The notes under the pieces are model-generated. The model was not told the DNA's origin. It did not search any database and worked only from the letters and a program-made list of their open reading frames with translations. The translations under genes and the position numbers were made by a program. A DNA stretch of 64,000 nt from UBA1672 sp033851915 (GTDB lineage Bacteria; Pseudomonadota; Alphaproteobacteria; Micavibrionales; Micavibrionaceae), in contig JAWSVM010000003.1 of assembly GCA_033851915.1 (NCBI GenBank), positions 1 to 64,000 on the forward strand, in the 5' to 3' direction. Positions 16,154 to 24,304 of this stretch are shown here, one piece after another. Numbering within the stretch: the stretch's first letter is position 1; each line of letters begins with the position of its first letter.

Positions 16154-16612
16154 ATGAGACATGGTATTAAACACCGTAAACTAAACAGAACATCTAGCCA
16201 CCGTAAGGCTATGCTGGCGAATATGGCGGCTTCTCTTGTAAAGCATGAGCAAATCCTAACAACTTTGCCAAAAGCGAAAGAGCTTCGCCCTTATCTTGAA
16301 AAGCTAATCACTATGGGTAAGCAGGCTGCTGCGAATCCTGATCGTTATGTTGCAAAACGCCGTCAGGCAATTGCAAAAATGCGTGATGAAACCCAAGTTA
16401 AGAAAATTTTCGATGTATTGGCTGAGCGTTATGAAGATCGCCCGGGTGGTTATGTTCGCATTATGAAAGCTGGCTTCCGTTATGGTGATGCTGCGCCGAT
16501 GGCAATTATTGAACTTGTTGACCGTGATGTAACGGCAAAAGGCCAAGATTCCGGTCCAGTATTGGTAAATGAATATGATGACGAGCAAGAGCCAATCGCT
16601 GCTGCAGGTTAA
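16154..16612 (+). CDS. rplQ: 50S ribosomal protein L17
   Basis: L17 lies near the exit tunnel. The ATG at 16154 gives the family start MRHGIKHRKLNRTSSHRKAM with GGAATAAG upstream; the frame is open 16 codons further back but without homology. The 152-residue protein has the core of about 120 residues plus a divergent C-terminal tail (PVLVNEYDDEQEPIAAAG). It ends the alpha operon, followed by an intrinsic terminator. Confidence 0.97.
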   Translation: MRHGIKHRKLNRTSSHRKAMLANMAASLVKHEQILTTLPKAKELRPYLEKLITMGKQAAANPDRYVAKRRQAIAKMRDETQVKKIFDVLAERYEDRPGGYVRIMKAGFRYGDAAPMAIIELVDRDVTAKGQDSGPVLVNEYDDEQEPIAAAG

Positions 16613-16643
16613 TCATAGCCTTCTGATATTATAAGATTTTAAG

Positions 16644-16667
16644 CAGCTCCGTTTCGGGGCTGTTTTT
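16644..16667 (+). terminator. Intrinsic terminator after rplQ
   Basis: CAGCTCCG (16644-16651) pairs with CGGGGCTG (16655-16662, one G-U), loop TTT, followed by five T. It closes the alpha operon. Confidence 0.85.
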
Positions 16668-16687
16668 GGATAAGGAATAATTACTCT

Positions 16688-17824
16688 ATGCGGAGCTGGG
16701 ATACATACCTTCAAAAGTACGGGATTATCAAAAGTGATCTTCCTGCTTTAACGGGTGATATCCCTGCACTGACGGCTCTGCGCTTCTTTGCGGCATTCTA
16801 TATTTCATTATTCCATGTGCATTACTTCTCCGGATATAGCTTCGGCGTGTTCGATGCTATCTTGGTATCCGGTTATTTGGCAGTAGATTTCTTTTTTGTG
16901 CTCAGTGGCTTTATCCTTGCTTACACTTATGTTGATGCTTTTAAAGCCAAGTCTGTGTCGATTCAGAGATTTATAATCAAGAGGGTCGCCAGAATTTACC
17001 CTGTTCATGTGGTTATGTTGCTTATAACGGCTTTTTTTCTTTGGGTCGCTAAAAGCGCAGGTTGGGAAGCAATGGAGGATTCATTAAATATCTGGAATTT
17101 TCTTGATAACCTTATGATGGTTCATGCTTGGAACCAAACGGAGAGCCTGACGTATAATCAGCCTTCCTGGTCGATTAGTGCAGAGTTCTTTTCTTATCTT
17201 TGTTTTCCTGTCCTCGTTTGGGGAATGGGGCAGTGGCGCAAAACGGCATGCACTATACTGGTTGTATCGCTTATCTGTTTCATCTTGATTCAGGTGGTGT
17301 TTTTATTCTTTGGTGTTGTGCTGTTCAAATCAAGCTATGACTACGGTATTATTCGTATCGTGCCGGAGTTTGTGTTTGGCATGTCTATTTATTTTTTCTT
17401 TCTGCAATATCGGTATGATAGAAATGTACGCGTTGCTCTTGTTTCTATATTTTCTATGATTATCGTCTTTTTGTATCTGGGGCATTTGGATATGTTCGTT
17501 GTTTCTCTTTTTGGTGCTGTAATTTACTTTCTTGCAGATGCACAAAGGTCTGGAGTTGAGTTCTGGCTCTCCAATCCAGTGTGGGTCTATTTGGGAAAAA
17601 TATCATATAGTTTTTATATGGTGCATTACTGCGTTCTGCTGTGCTTGATGTATCTGTTGTTCAAGAATGTTCTGGGTATTCTTGGTGGTGAAACGCAGTT
17701 GGGTGGGCTTCAGGTGGTTTGTTTGTTTGTGTCACTAATGGCTTGTTTTCCTGCTGCAATGCTTCTCTATCATGGGGTGGAGGTGCCTATGCGACGCTTA
17801 ATTATTAAAAGATTCTGCAAATAA
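16688..17824 (+). CDS. Acyltransferase 3 family membrane protein
   Basis: A 378-residue inner-membrane protein with about ten hydrophobic helices, of the OafA/acyltransferase 3 family, which moves acetyl or other acyl groups onto extracytoplasmic carbohydrates. The first helix region TALRFFAAFYISLFHVHYF carries the family R and H, and FFVLSGFIL and SWSISAEFFSYLCFPVLVWG are further hallmarks. It begins 20 nt after the rplQ terminator and ends 16 nt before the convergent panC. It stands alone, so its acceptor cannot be named; the polysaccharide cluster further on is a candidate source of substrate. Confidence 0.85.
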   Translation: MRSWDTYLQKYGIIKSDLPALTGDIPALTALRFFAAFYISLFHVHYFSGYSFGVFDAILVSGYLAVDFFFVLSGFILAYTYVDAFKAKSVSIQRFIIKRVARIYPVHVVMLLITAFFLWVAKSAGWEAMEDSLNIWNFLDNLMMVHAWNQTESLTYNQPSWSISAEFFSYLCFPVLVWGMGQWRKTACTILVVSLICFILIQVVFLFFGVVLFKSSYDYGIIRIVPEFVFGMSIYFFFLQYRYDRNVRVALVSIFSMIIVFLYLGHLDMFVVSLFGAVIYFLADAQRSGVEFWLSNPVWVYLGKISYSFYMVHYCVLLCLMYLLFKNVLGILGGETQLGGLQVVCLFVSLMACFPAAMLLYHGVEVPMRRLIIKRFCK

Positions 17825-17840
17825 GCGGGATACAAAGCGT

Positions 17841-18620
17841 TTAAGTCGCAATATTATCAATCAGACGCGTTTTGCCCAGCCATGCTGCGGCAAGAATGCG
17901 ATCCCATCTTTGCTCGATATAGTCAATCTTATCGAAGCCGGCAGACAGAAGCGTGCTTTTGGCTTCTTCTATATTTTGCGTCTTTGCTGCGGTTCTCAAT
18001 GTTTTGTTGAGTTGGCGGGCGATATTCAACTCATCTTCTGATAAATAAGCATTGCGAGAGGATAGGGCGAGGCCTTGCTCATCGCGTATAATAGGTGCGC
18101 CAATAATTTCGATTGGCAGGTTCTGGCTCTCCACCATTTCCTTGAGCACTTGAAGTTGTTGGAAATCCTTTTCACCAAAGACGGCAATATCAGGTTTTAC
18201 TGCGTTAAAGAGGCGGTAAACCACATTCACAACACCATCGAAAAAATGTGGGCGGAAAGTTGTCTCTAATCCTTGCCCTGCGTCGCCTGCTTTGATGTCG
18301 CTGTCATATCCTGTGGGATATAGAACATCTTCAGTTGGCAAGAATAGAATATCAACACCAACACCAACATCTTCCAGCTTTTGAGAATCTTCTGCCTCAT
18401 TGCGTGGGTAGCTATCAAAATCCTCATGTGGCGCGAATTGCGTAGGGTTCACAAATATGCTGACGACAATACACTCGGCATGCTGTTGTGCACATTGTAT
18501 CAGAGATAAATGCCCCTCATGTAACGCGCCCATTGTTGGTACGAAGCCAATTCTTTCACCCTGTTCATGGCGATTGGAAAGGGCAGCGTTTAGCTCTGCT
18601 TGCGTGCGGATAATATCCAT
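17841..18620 (-). CDS. panC: Pantoate-beta-alanine ligase
   Basis: Condenses pantoate and beta-alanine with ATP to pantothenate, the coenzyme A precursor. The protein has the HIGH-like nucleotide motif in FVPTMGALHEGHLSLI, IFVNPTQFAPHEDFDSYPR, FGEKDFQQLQVL and SSRNAYLSEDE. At 259 residues it is a little shorter than the common 280, at the C-terminus. Its ATG directly abuts the panB stop with no spacer, so panB-panC form a translationally coupled pair. Confidence 0.95.
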   Translation of the reverse strand: MDIIRTQAELNAALSNRHEQGERIGFVPTMGALHEGHLSLIQCAQQHAECIVVSIFVNPTQFAPHEDFDSYPRNEAEDSQKLEDVGVGVDILFLPTEDVLYPTGYDSDIKAGDAGQGLETTFRPHFFDGVVNVVYRLFNAVKPDIAVFGEKDFQQLQVLKEMVESQNLPIEIIGAPIIRDEQGLALSSRNAYLSEDELNIARQLNKTLRTAAKTQNIEEAKSTLLSAGFDKIDYIEQRWDRILAAAWLGKTRLIDNIAT

Positions 18621-19436
18621 TTATTTTGCTTTGGCTTTGTAGGTGTAATTTTCATCGGGGAATACCCGTGATTTAACCTCTGTGGCATAATCGGTTGCCG
18701 CTTGATCGATGTCTTGAGCAAGGCACGCATATTTTTTCACAAATTTTGGTGTGTGATCGGTGATGAGGCCTAGCATATCCTCGGTGACAAGAATTTGCCC
18801 GTCACACGATACGGATGCGCCGATCCCGATGGTTGGAATATCAATAGATTGCGTGATGTTTTGCGCAACGGTATCTATTGTGCCCTCTATCACAACGGCA
18901 AAGGCCCCGGCCTTTTCGATAGCTGTGGCATCACCAAGCAGCTTGGAGACTTCTTCATTTGTGCGTCCTTTGATTTTATAGCCACCGTCTTTTAAGACGG
19001 ATTGGGGTTGCAGGCCGATATGCGCCATAACCGGAATATTGCGTTCGGTTATATATGCGATTGTCGGGGCAATGTCTTGGCCGCCCTCCAGCTTCACCGC
19101 ATCACATCCGGTTTCTGTGATAATGCGCAGAGCATTCCGGTATGCAATTTTGGGGTTTTGTTCATAGGTGCCAAAGGGCATATCCACAACAACGCAGGCA
19201 TTTTGTGCAACGCGCATGACGGCTTTACCATGATTTATCATAATGTCTAACGTGACACCCAATGTGTTTTCCATACCGTATAGCGCCATACCAAGAGAAT
19301 CACCGACCAGTAGAAGGTCGCAATGTTTGTCCAGAATTTTGGCCATAGGCGCAGTGTAGGCTGTTAAGCAGACGAGCGGTGTGTCTGTGTTTTTCTGCGC
19401 GGTTATTTCAGTTGTTGTTTTGCGAGGGTTGGCCAT
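18621..19436 (-). CDS. panB: 3-methyl-2-oxobutanoate hydroxymethyltransferase
   Basis: Adds a hydroxymethyl group from methylene-tetrahydrofolate to alpha-ketoisovalerate, giving ketopantoate, the first step of pantothenate synthesis. The 271-residue product contains VCLTAYTAPMAKILD, LLVGDSLGMALYG, AVKLEGGQ, VMAHIGLQPQS and IGIGASVSCDGQILV, all typical. It is the upstream gene of the panB-panC pair. The panE ketopantoate reductase is not in the window. Confidence 0.96.
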   Translation of the reverse strand: MANPRKTTTEITAQKNTDTPLVCLTAYTAPMAKILDKHCDLLLVGDSLGMALYGMENTLGVTLDIMINHGKAVMRVAQNACVVVDMPFGTYEQNPKIAYRNALRIITETGCDAVKLEGGQDIAPTIAYITERNIPVMAHIGLQPQSVLKDGGYKIKGRTNEEVSKLLGDATAIEKAGAFAVVIEGTIDTVAQNITQSIDIPTIGIGASVSCDGQILVTEDMLGLITDHTPKFVKKYACLAQDIDQAATDYATEVKSRVFPDENYTYKAKAK

Positions 19437-19509
19437 GTTTCATGTTCTTCTATTATGCTAACGATATTACTCTGTTCTATATCCGGAAACGGTAATACGC
19501 AAATAAAAA

Positions 19510-19775
19510 AAGGCGCCGAATTTTTTCGGTCACCTTCTTTTTTATTCCCCAATCTCAAAGGCGCTTGTTATAGCCTCTTTTGATATATGAGCTTTTCGCT
19601 CTTTTTTTTCAACCGAGAGGATTGTTCCTCTTCTTTTATTCCCAATCTCAAAGGCGCTTGTTATGGCCTCTTTTTATATATGTGAGCTTTTCGCTCTTTT
19701 TTTTCAACCGAGAGGATTATTCCTCTTCTTTTTATTCCCAATCTCAAAGGCTTTATGCCTCTTTTTATATTTATT
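19510..19775. repeat. Tandem array of hairpin-and-T-tract units
   Basis: Two complete units (19551-19643, 93 bp; 19644-19739, 96 bp) and partial units on both sides (19510-19550 and 19740-19775) are nearly identical. Each unit starts AATCTCAAAGGC and holds three small palindromes, each followed by a T-run on the plus strand: AAAGGC with GCCTCTTT, GAGC-TTTTC-GCTC then eight T, and AGAGGA with TCCTCT. The array fills most of the gap between panB and the small gene at 19790. As read it would terminate plus-strand transcripts, yet both flanking genes are on the minus strand. No known repeat family was recognised. Confidence 0.7.
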
Positions 19776-19789
19776 GTTCAACTCGCTTT

Positions 19790-20062
19790 TTAAAAATCGT
19801 ACGCGGATTCTGGAACACTACTTTCAAATCCTAGGCCTGAAGAAAATCCTCTAAAGAAATCGGTAATACTATTTCCGGTTCTTTGGATCTTTTCTGCTAT
19901 CGGATTGTAGAAATCGGATAAGCCGCTTGCGCCACCGCTTTTCTTTTGAGTTCCGCCGCTTTTTATGGAGGATTGCATACCAATAGTCTGATTGAGCACT
20001 TTGTCTTTAGTGGTAAAACCACCTGACTGAGTACCTGATATATTACTATTTACATCTGACAT
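19790..20062 (-). CDS. Small Gly/Ser-rich protein of unknown function
   Basis: A 90-residue protein, not recognised. It is rich in Ser, Gly, Gln and Lys in its first half (SGTQSGGFTTKDKV, SGGTQKKSGGASG) and has a short amphipathic stretch FYNPIAEKIQRTGNSITDFF with a C-terminal acidic-aromatic end. No signal peptide or membrane helix. It is supported by a good ribosome binding site (AAGGAAAGGAA) and by a near-consensus promoter at 20092-20120. It is transcribed towards the repeat array. Its low-complexity make-up suggests a disordered or small structural protein; no function is claimed. Confidence 0.6.
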   Translation of the reverse strand: MSDVNSNISGTQSGGFTTKDKVLNQTIGMQSSIKSGGTQKKSGGASGLSDFYNPIAEKIQRTGNSITDFFRGFSSGLGFESSVPESAYDF

Positions 20063-20091
20063 TTGAGTATCGTTCCTTTCCTTATGTTTCT

Positions 20092-20120
20092 AATATACGT
20101 AGTTAATTCGATAAGGTCAA
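20092..20120 (-). promoter_or_regulatory. Promoter of the small gene at 19790-20062
   Basis: On the minus strand TTGACC (20120-20115) and TATATT (20097-20092) are separated by 17 nt and lie 30 nt upstream of the ATG. Confidence 0.65.
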
Positions 20121-20243
20121 GAAAAAACATGTAAAAACGTAAAAAAAGATTTACTTGTTTATTTGTTTTAGTAAAGTAATGGCAATGATTTATTTGAATA
20201 TTAGTGCAGTAGAGTTATGCGAATACTTCGTTAATACATGTTG

Positions 20244-20279
20244 GTCTCGATATTGGTTCTTATTGTCTCGGTATTGGTT
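20244..20279. promoter_or_regulatory. Direct repeat, operator-like, upstream of glyS
   Basis: GTCTCGATATTGGTT (20244-20258) and GTCTCGGTATTGGTT (20265-20279) match at 14 of 15 positions and are spaced exactly 21 bp, two helical turns. They lie in the 360-bp region between the small gene and glyS, which holds no other convincing feature and no clear ORF. A protein-binding site is plausible but unproven. Confidence 0.35.
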
Positions 20280-20426
20280 AAGTAATCGTGATATTATTGT
20301 TTTAATGGGAAAATGCAATGTAAGGCCTTGTTTTCTGTGGGTTTTGCCCTCATTATGGTCGGAGAGAAAACAGTGAAATAAACTGTTTTACGTGTATAAA
20401 CAGTTAAAAATACGGATTTTTGAGTG

Positions 20427-21914
20427 ATGAAAGATATAGTTGCCCTTTGTAAACGCCGCGGATTTATATTCCCTGCTTCAGATATTTATGGTGGATTGAA
20501 CGGTTTTTGGGATTATGGCCCACTTGGAGTGGAGCTGAAGAACAATCTGCGTGATCGTTGGTGGCGGGATATGGTGATTGCACCGCCCCTTGGCCCTGAT
20601 GGCACGCCTGTTGATATTGTAGGTGTTGATTCTTCTATTATACAAAACCCAAAATGTTGGGAAGCGTCCGGCCATGTCGGTGGGTTTAATGATCCAATGG
20701 TGGATTGCCGCGAATCGAAAAAACGTTATCGTGCGGATCATGTGTTTGTATTAATACCAAAGGATGGTGAGGGGCACGCTTTTGCGTTCGATCAGGATGC
20801 TGAAGATGCAGAGATCGAAAAGCGTCTTAAAAAATTGTCTAGAGGGAAGTCTGTTACTGACTTTAATAAAGAGGTTCTCGATCAGGTGCCTTTGGATATG
20901 TTCTCTAATATTATCGGCCCTGACGTTAAAACTGCGGGCACGCTGACGGAGCCACGCCAATTCAATATGATGTTCCATACCTATGTCGGTGCAACCGCCA
21001 GCGAGGATAATAAAGCGTATTTACGTCCTGAAACATGTGCGGGGATATTCTTGAACTTTAAGAATGTTGTTGATTCGTCGCGTGTCAAAGTGCCGTTTGG
21101 TATTGCTCAAATTGGTAAAGCTTTCCGTAATGAGGTAACGCCGCGTAACTTTATTTTCCGCAGCCGTGAATTTGAGCAAATGGAACTGGAATGGTTTTGT
21201 GCCGAAGAAGACGTGCCGATGTGGTTTGATTTCTGGGTGGAGCAGCGCACAAATTTCTGGTTGTCTCTTGGTTTGCCTAAGTCCGAATTACATTTCCTTG
21301 ATGTGCCGAAAAATGATCTGGCACATTATTCATCGCGTACGATTGATGTTGAGTATCGTTTCCCGTTTGCCGCTCCGGGCTTTGATGAGCTGGAGGGCAT
21401 TGCACATCGTGGAAATTACGACCTAACCCAGCATCAAGAATTTTCAGGGCAAAAACTCGATTATTTCGATCAAGCGGAGAATAAGCGTTTCTTACCCCAT
21501 GTGATTGAGCCATCAACCGGCTTAACGCGTGGCGTACTCGCCCTGATCTGTCAGGCTTACACAGTGGATGAGAACCGTCCATCAGGTGTGTATCTGGATT
21601 TCCATCCGTCAATGGCGCCAAAGAAAGCGGCGATCCTTCCGTTAACGGCGAAGGATAAGCATGTACCAACGGCACAGAAGCTCTATCTTGATCTTAGAGA
21701 TGAGTTTGTTGTTGATCTGGATATTAAGCAAAACATCGGTAAACGTTACGCGCGTCAGGATGAGATTGGAACGCCATATTGCTTTACGATCGATAATGAA
21801 ACAGCAGATGATCATAGCGTAACCGTGCGTGACCGTAACACCATGGCGCAGGAGCGGATCCATTTAGATAAGGTTAAAGACTTCTTGCGCGAGAAGATTA
21901 ATGGCAGATCCTAA
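20427..21914 (+). CDS. glyS: Glycyl-tRNA synthetase, single-chain (alpha2) type
   Basis: Charges tRNA-Gly with glycine. The 495-residue product is the eukaryotic/archaeal-like homodimeric class II enzyme: FWDYGPLGVELKNNLRDRWW, the motif 2 region YLRPETCAGIFLNFKN, FGIAQIGKAFRNEVTPRNF, FRSREFEQMELEWF and GLTRGVLALICQAY (motif 3), with an anticodon-binding domain in the last 110 residues. Most Alphaproteobacteria instead use the unrelated two-subunit GlyQS enzyme, so this type is notable. ATG 20427 is taken over the GTG at 20424. The stop overlaps the next gene by 14 nt. Confidence 0.93.
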   Translation: MKDIVALCKRRGFIFPASDIYGGLNGFWDYGPLGVELKNNLRDRWWRDMVIAPPLGPDGTPVDIVGVDSSIIQNPKCWEASGHVGGFNDPMVDCRESKKRYRADHVFVLIPKDGEGHAFAFDQDAEDAEIEKRLKKLSRGKSVTDFNKEVLDQVPLDMFSNIIGPDVKTAGTLTEPRQFNMMFHTYVGATASEDNKAYLRPETCAGIFLNFKNVVDSSRVKVPFGIAQIGKAFRNEVTPRNFIFRSREFEQMELEWFCAEEDVPMWFDFWVEQRTNFWLSLGLPKSELHFLDVPKNDLAHYSSRTIDVEYRFPFAAPGFDELEGIAHRGNYDLTQHQEFSGQKLDYFDQAENKRFLPHVIEPSTGLTRGVLALICQAYTVDENRPSGVYLDFHPSMAPKKAAILPLTAKDKHVPTAQKLYLDLRDEFVVDLDIKQNIGKRYARQDEIGTPYCFTIDNETADDHSVTVRDRNTMAQERIHLDKVKDFLREKINGRS

Positions 21915-23094
21915 GGATAATGATGCTTCTCTGACATCTGGTACATCACATTCCTATCCCAAAGAGAATTTGATTGTTGGAAAGCATTATCCTGCCCTTG
22001 ATGGGTTAAGGGGGTTTGCTGTCTTAATGGTTATGTTTTTCCATTCATCTGCTTTTGCACATGATATGAGCGGTATACAATTATTCAGCGGTTTGCATTA
22101 TTATTATCTTTTCACACTATTGGGTGAAACGGGCGTGGATTTATTCTTTGTATTGTCAGGGTTCTTGATCACCGGAATTTTAATAGACACGTGCAATGTC
22201 AAAAATACTTTAAAGACTTTTTATATAAGGCGAACGTTAAGGATTCTTCCTCTTTATTATGTGGTGTTCTTGATTATCTTGGGGCTTCTTATCTTTTCAC
22301 CGGGGGAGAGCGGTACTGCGTCAAAAATAGCGCTGCATTTCCTTTATCTACAGAATTATATGCCAACCTATAATTTTGATATATTTATGTATATGAATCA
22401 CACTTGGTCGCTGGCGGTGGAGGAACAATTCTATATGTTTTGGCCCGTGGCATTTCTGTTTTTCTATAGAAAATCTCCTGCGAAAGCGTTGTCTTTGTGC
22501 CTTTCTCTTATCGCTGTATCGTGGTTTTGTCGATGGGCATTGGCTGATATAGGGCAAGAAAAGTTAGCATATACAACGTTATTCTCTCGCATGGACGAAT
22601 TGTGCATGGGGGCTTTTCTCAGTGTTTGTTTTGCTTGTTATAAAGAACGTTTGGTGCAGTACGCGGATATATTGGGATATATTATGCTAGCGATGGCTAT
22701 GTTGCTGCTTGGTAGCTTTATTGTAAGTGGAACCACCGTGGCTCCTCGAACTATAATGATAAATTCAGGGCTGATATATTGTGCGGTATTTTATACGGCA
22801 TTACTGGCTTATATCATGTTGGCGGATGAGAGCACATCGCGCGTAAAAAAGTTTTTCTGTATTTCGTATCTTCGGGAAATGGGGCGCATTAGCTATGGCC
22901 TCTATGTTTTCCATGTTCCTGTTATGATGCTGACAGGCGTTTATATGAGTGGTTATCAGTTGGGGTTTGTATTGAATCATTTGCTTATATTGGGCGGTGG
23001 TGGCGCACTGACCTTTATTCTTGCATTTTTAAGCTATCGTTATTTTGAGCGCCCGATACTAAAATTGAAAAATAAATACGCATATAATGCATGA
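21901..23094 (+). CDS. Acyltransferase 3 family (OafA-like) membrane protein
   Basis: A 397-residue integral membrane O-acyltransferase. After a 30-residue hydrophilic start comes YPALDGLRGFAVLMVMFFHS, with the catalytic-type R and H; FFVLSGFLITGIL and NHTWSLAVEEQFYMFWPV are strong OafA hallmarks, followed by eight or so further helices. No C-terminal SGNH domain is present. It overlaps the end of glyS by 14 nt, implying co-transcription with the synthetase, an odd pairing. The acceptor glycan is not known. Confidence 0.88.
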   Translation: MADPKDNDASLTSGTSHSYPKENLIVGKHYPALDGLRGFAVLMVMFFHSSAFAHDMSGIQLFSGLHYYYLFTLLGETGVDLFFVLSGFLITGILIDTCNVKNTLKTFYIRRTLRILPLYYVVFLIILGLLIFSPGESGTASKIALHFLYLQNYMPTYNFDIFMYMNHTWSLAVEEQFYMFWPVAFLFFYRKSPAKALSLCLSLIAVSWFCRWALADIGQEKLAYTTLFSRMDELCMGAFLSVCFACYKERLVQYADILGYIMLAMAMLLLGSFIVSGTTVAPRTIMINSGLIYCAVFYTALLAYIMLADESTSRVKKFFCISYLREMGRISYGLYVFHVPVMMLTGVYMSGYQLGFVLNHLLILGGGGALTFILAFLSYRYFERPILKLKNKYAYNA

Positions 23095-23100
23095 TTGTTT

Positions 23101-23128
23101 TTGCATCTTGTGATGGAAGGACTATGAT
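23101..23128 (+). promoter_or_regulatory. Possible promoter of the DUF1508 gene
   Basis: TTGCAT (23101-23106) and TATGAT (23123-23128) with a 16-nt spacer, 39 nt before the ATG at 23168. Confidence 0.4.
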
Positions 23129-23167
23129 AAGCACTCTTTTAACATCTATAATTGGAAGGAATTACAC

Positions 23168-23521
23168 ATGGCTAATGGTTATTTTGAGCTGAAAACAGCA
23201 AAAGACGGGCAAACACACTTCAATCTGAAGGCTGGGAACCACGAAATTATCTTGAGTAGTGAACTCTATACGACAAAAGCTGCTGCCGAGAATGGTATCG
23301 AATCTGTTCAGAAGAATTGCGCAGATGATGGTCGCTATGAGCGCCGCGAATCTTCAAATGGCAAAGATTACTTTGTATTGAAGGCTGGCAATGGTCAAGA
23401 AATCGGTCGCAGTGAAATGTATGAATCTTCTGCTGCAATGGAAAATGGCATTGAGTCTGTAAAGGCCAACGGTGCTTCAACAGAAATTAAAGATAAAACA
23501 GAAAGTGCAGTAGCAGCGTAA
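23168..23521 (+). CDS. YegP-family protein with two DUF1508 repeats
   Basis: A 117-residue soluble protein made of two tandem DUF1508 units: residues 2-48 (GYFELKTAKDGQTHFNLKAG ... ENGIESVQKN) and 55-105 (YERRESSNGKDYFVLKAGNG ... ENGIESVKAN). E. coli YegP has the same two-repeat design; its molecular role is not established. TTGGAAGGAATTAC is a strong ribosome binding site. A terminator follows that reaches into the convergent gene. Confidence 0.9.
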   Translation: MANGYFELKTAKDGQTHFNLKAGNHEIILSSELYTTKAAAENGIESVQKNCADDGRYERRESSNGKDYFVLKAGNGQEIGRSEMYESSAAMENGIESVKANGASTEIKDKTESAVAA

Positions 23522-23537
23522 GCGCTCTGCTCACATT

Positions 23538-24284
23538 CTATAAAAATAGAGAGGCCGCATGACGTAATATGTTATCGGCCTCTTTTGTATGCGTGCCGTC
23601 TTGTTCGTGCATGATGATGCCTGAATGCAATACTGCCTTGGATTTTTTGTGCTTATAGGCACGCACAATAACACGCTTCGCAGGGGTGTTTTGCCGCGAA
23701 TAAATTGGAATGATTTCAACGCCGCCAAATCGTTTACCACCACGCTTCCCGTAAAGTGCATGAATGATGTTATCAATTTGTCCGGCGTCATGAACCATAG
23801 TTAGGCTGCCTTGCCCTTTGATATGCCTGTGCGCACAGCTAAGCCAGTCTTGTAGCGTGATATTTTCCTCTATATGCCCCATGGCTTTGGCTTTTGCAGG
23901 GGAGGGTGATTGCAGGTGCGTACCCGCATCCATATAAGGCGGGTTACAAATAATGTGATTGAACGTGTTCATCTGCGCCGTCTTTACATCATCACATATG
24001 AATGTCGTGCGGCTTTGCGTGTTATTCACCTGCGCATTTTTTTCAGCTAAACGAATATGGTCTTGCTGGATATCAATACCTGTCAGGCTTGTACCTGTAA
24101 TACGGTATATGGCGCAAAGCCCCGCACTGCCCACGCCGCAGCCTAAATCAAGGATACTATCCCCTGATTTTGCAGGGCAAGCAGCGGCCAGCATAATGCT
24201 GTCCATAGAGGTACGAAAGCCCTCCGGTGCTTGGTGCAGCGCGAGTTTTTTGTTCAGAACGTAAATAAGGTTTTTATCAGCCAT
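23538..24284 (-). CDS. tRNA1(Val) (adenine(37)-N6)-methyltransferase-like protein
   Basis: A 248-residue SAM-dependent methyltransferase of the TrmN6/YfiC type, predicted to methylate an adenine in tRNA. Motif I is ILDLGCGVGSAGL (residues 44-56), the acidic motif II LTGIDIQ follows, and the amino-methyltransferase motif NPPY is at 114-117. An N-terminal HQAPEGFRTSMDSIMLAAA matches the family start. It is co-oriented with the transglycosylase gene upstream (20-nt gap). Exact tRNA substrate is inferred from family only. Confidence 0.85.
   Translation of the reverse strand: MADKNLIYVLNKKLALHQAPEGFRTSMDSIMLAAACPAKSGDSILDLGCGVGSAGLCAIYRITGTSLTGIDIQQDHIRLAEKNAQVNNTQSRTTFICDDVKTAQMNTFNHIICNPPYMDAGTHLQSPSPAKAKAMGHIEENITLQDWLSCAHRHIKGQGSLTMVHDAGQIDNIIHALYGKRGGKRFGGVEIIPIYSRQNTPAKRVIVRAYKHKKSKAVLHSGIIMHEQDGTHTKEADNILRHAASLFL
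23550..23586 (+). terminator. Intrinsic terminator inside the 3' end of the convergent methyltransferase gene
   Basis: AGAGGCCG (23550-23557) pairs perfectly with CGGCCTCT (23576-23583), loop 18 nt, then TTTT. It lies 28 nt after the DUF1508 stop and within the last 16 codons of the minus-strand methyltransferase gene. Confidence 0.7.
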
Positions 24285-24304
24285 ATCTTCTTTTAGCGAA
24301 AGGA

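Noticed and set aside
19580..19854. Plus-strand ORFs of 60-84 residues across the hairpin array
   Set aside because: They are translations of the repeat units and T-runs (repeated FFYSQSQR/LFFQPRG peptides), with no ribosome binding site.
20155..20376. Plus-strand ORF of 73 residues before glyS
   Set aside because: No ribosome binding site, atypical composition, and it covers the operator-like direct repeat.
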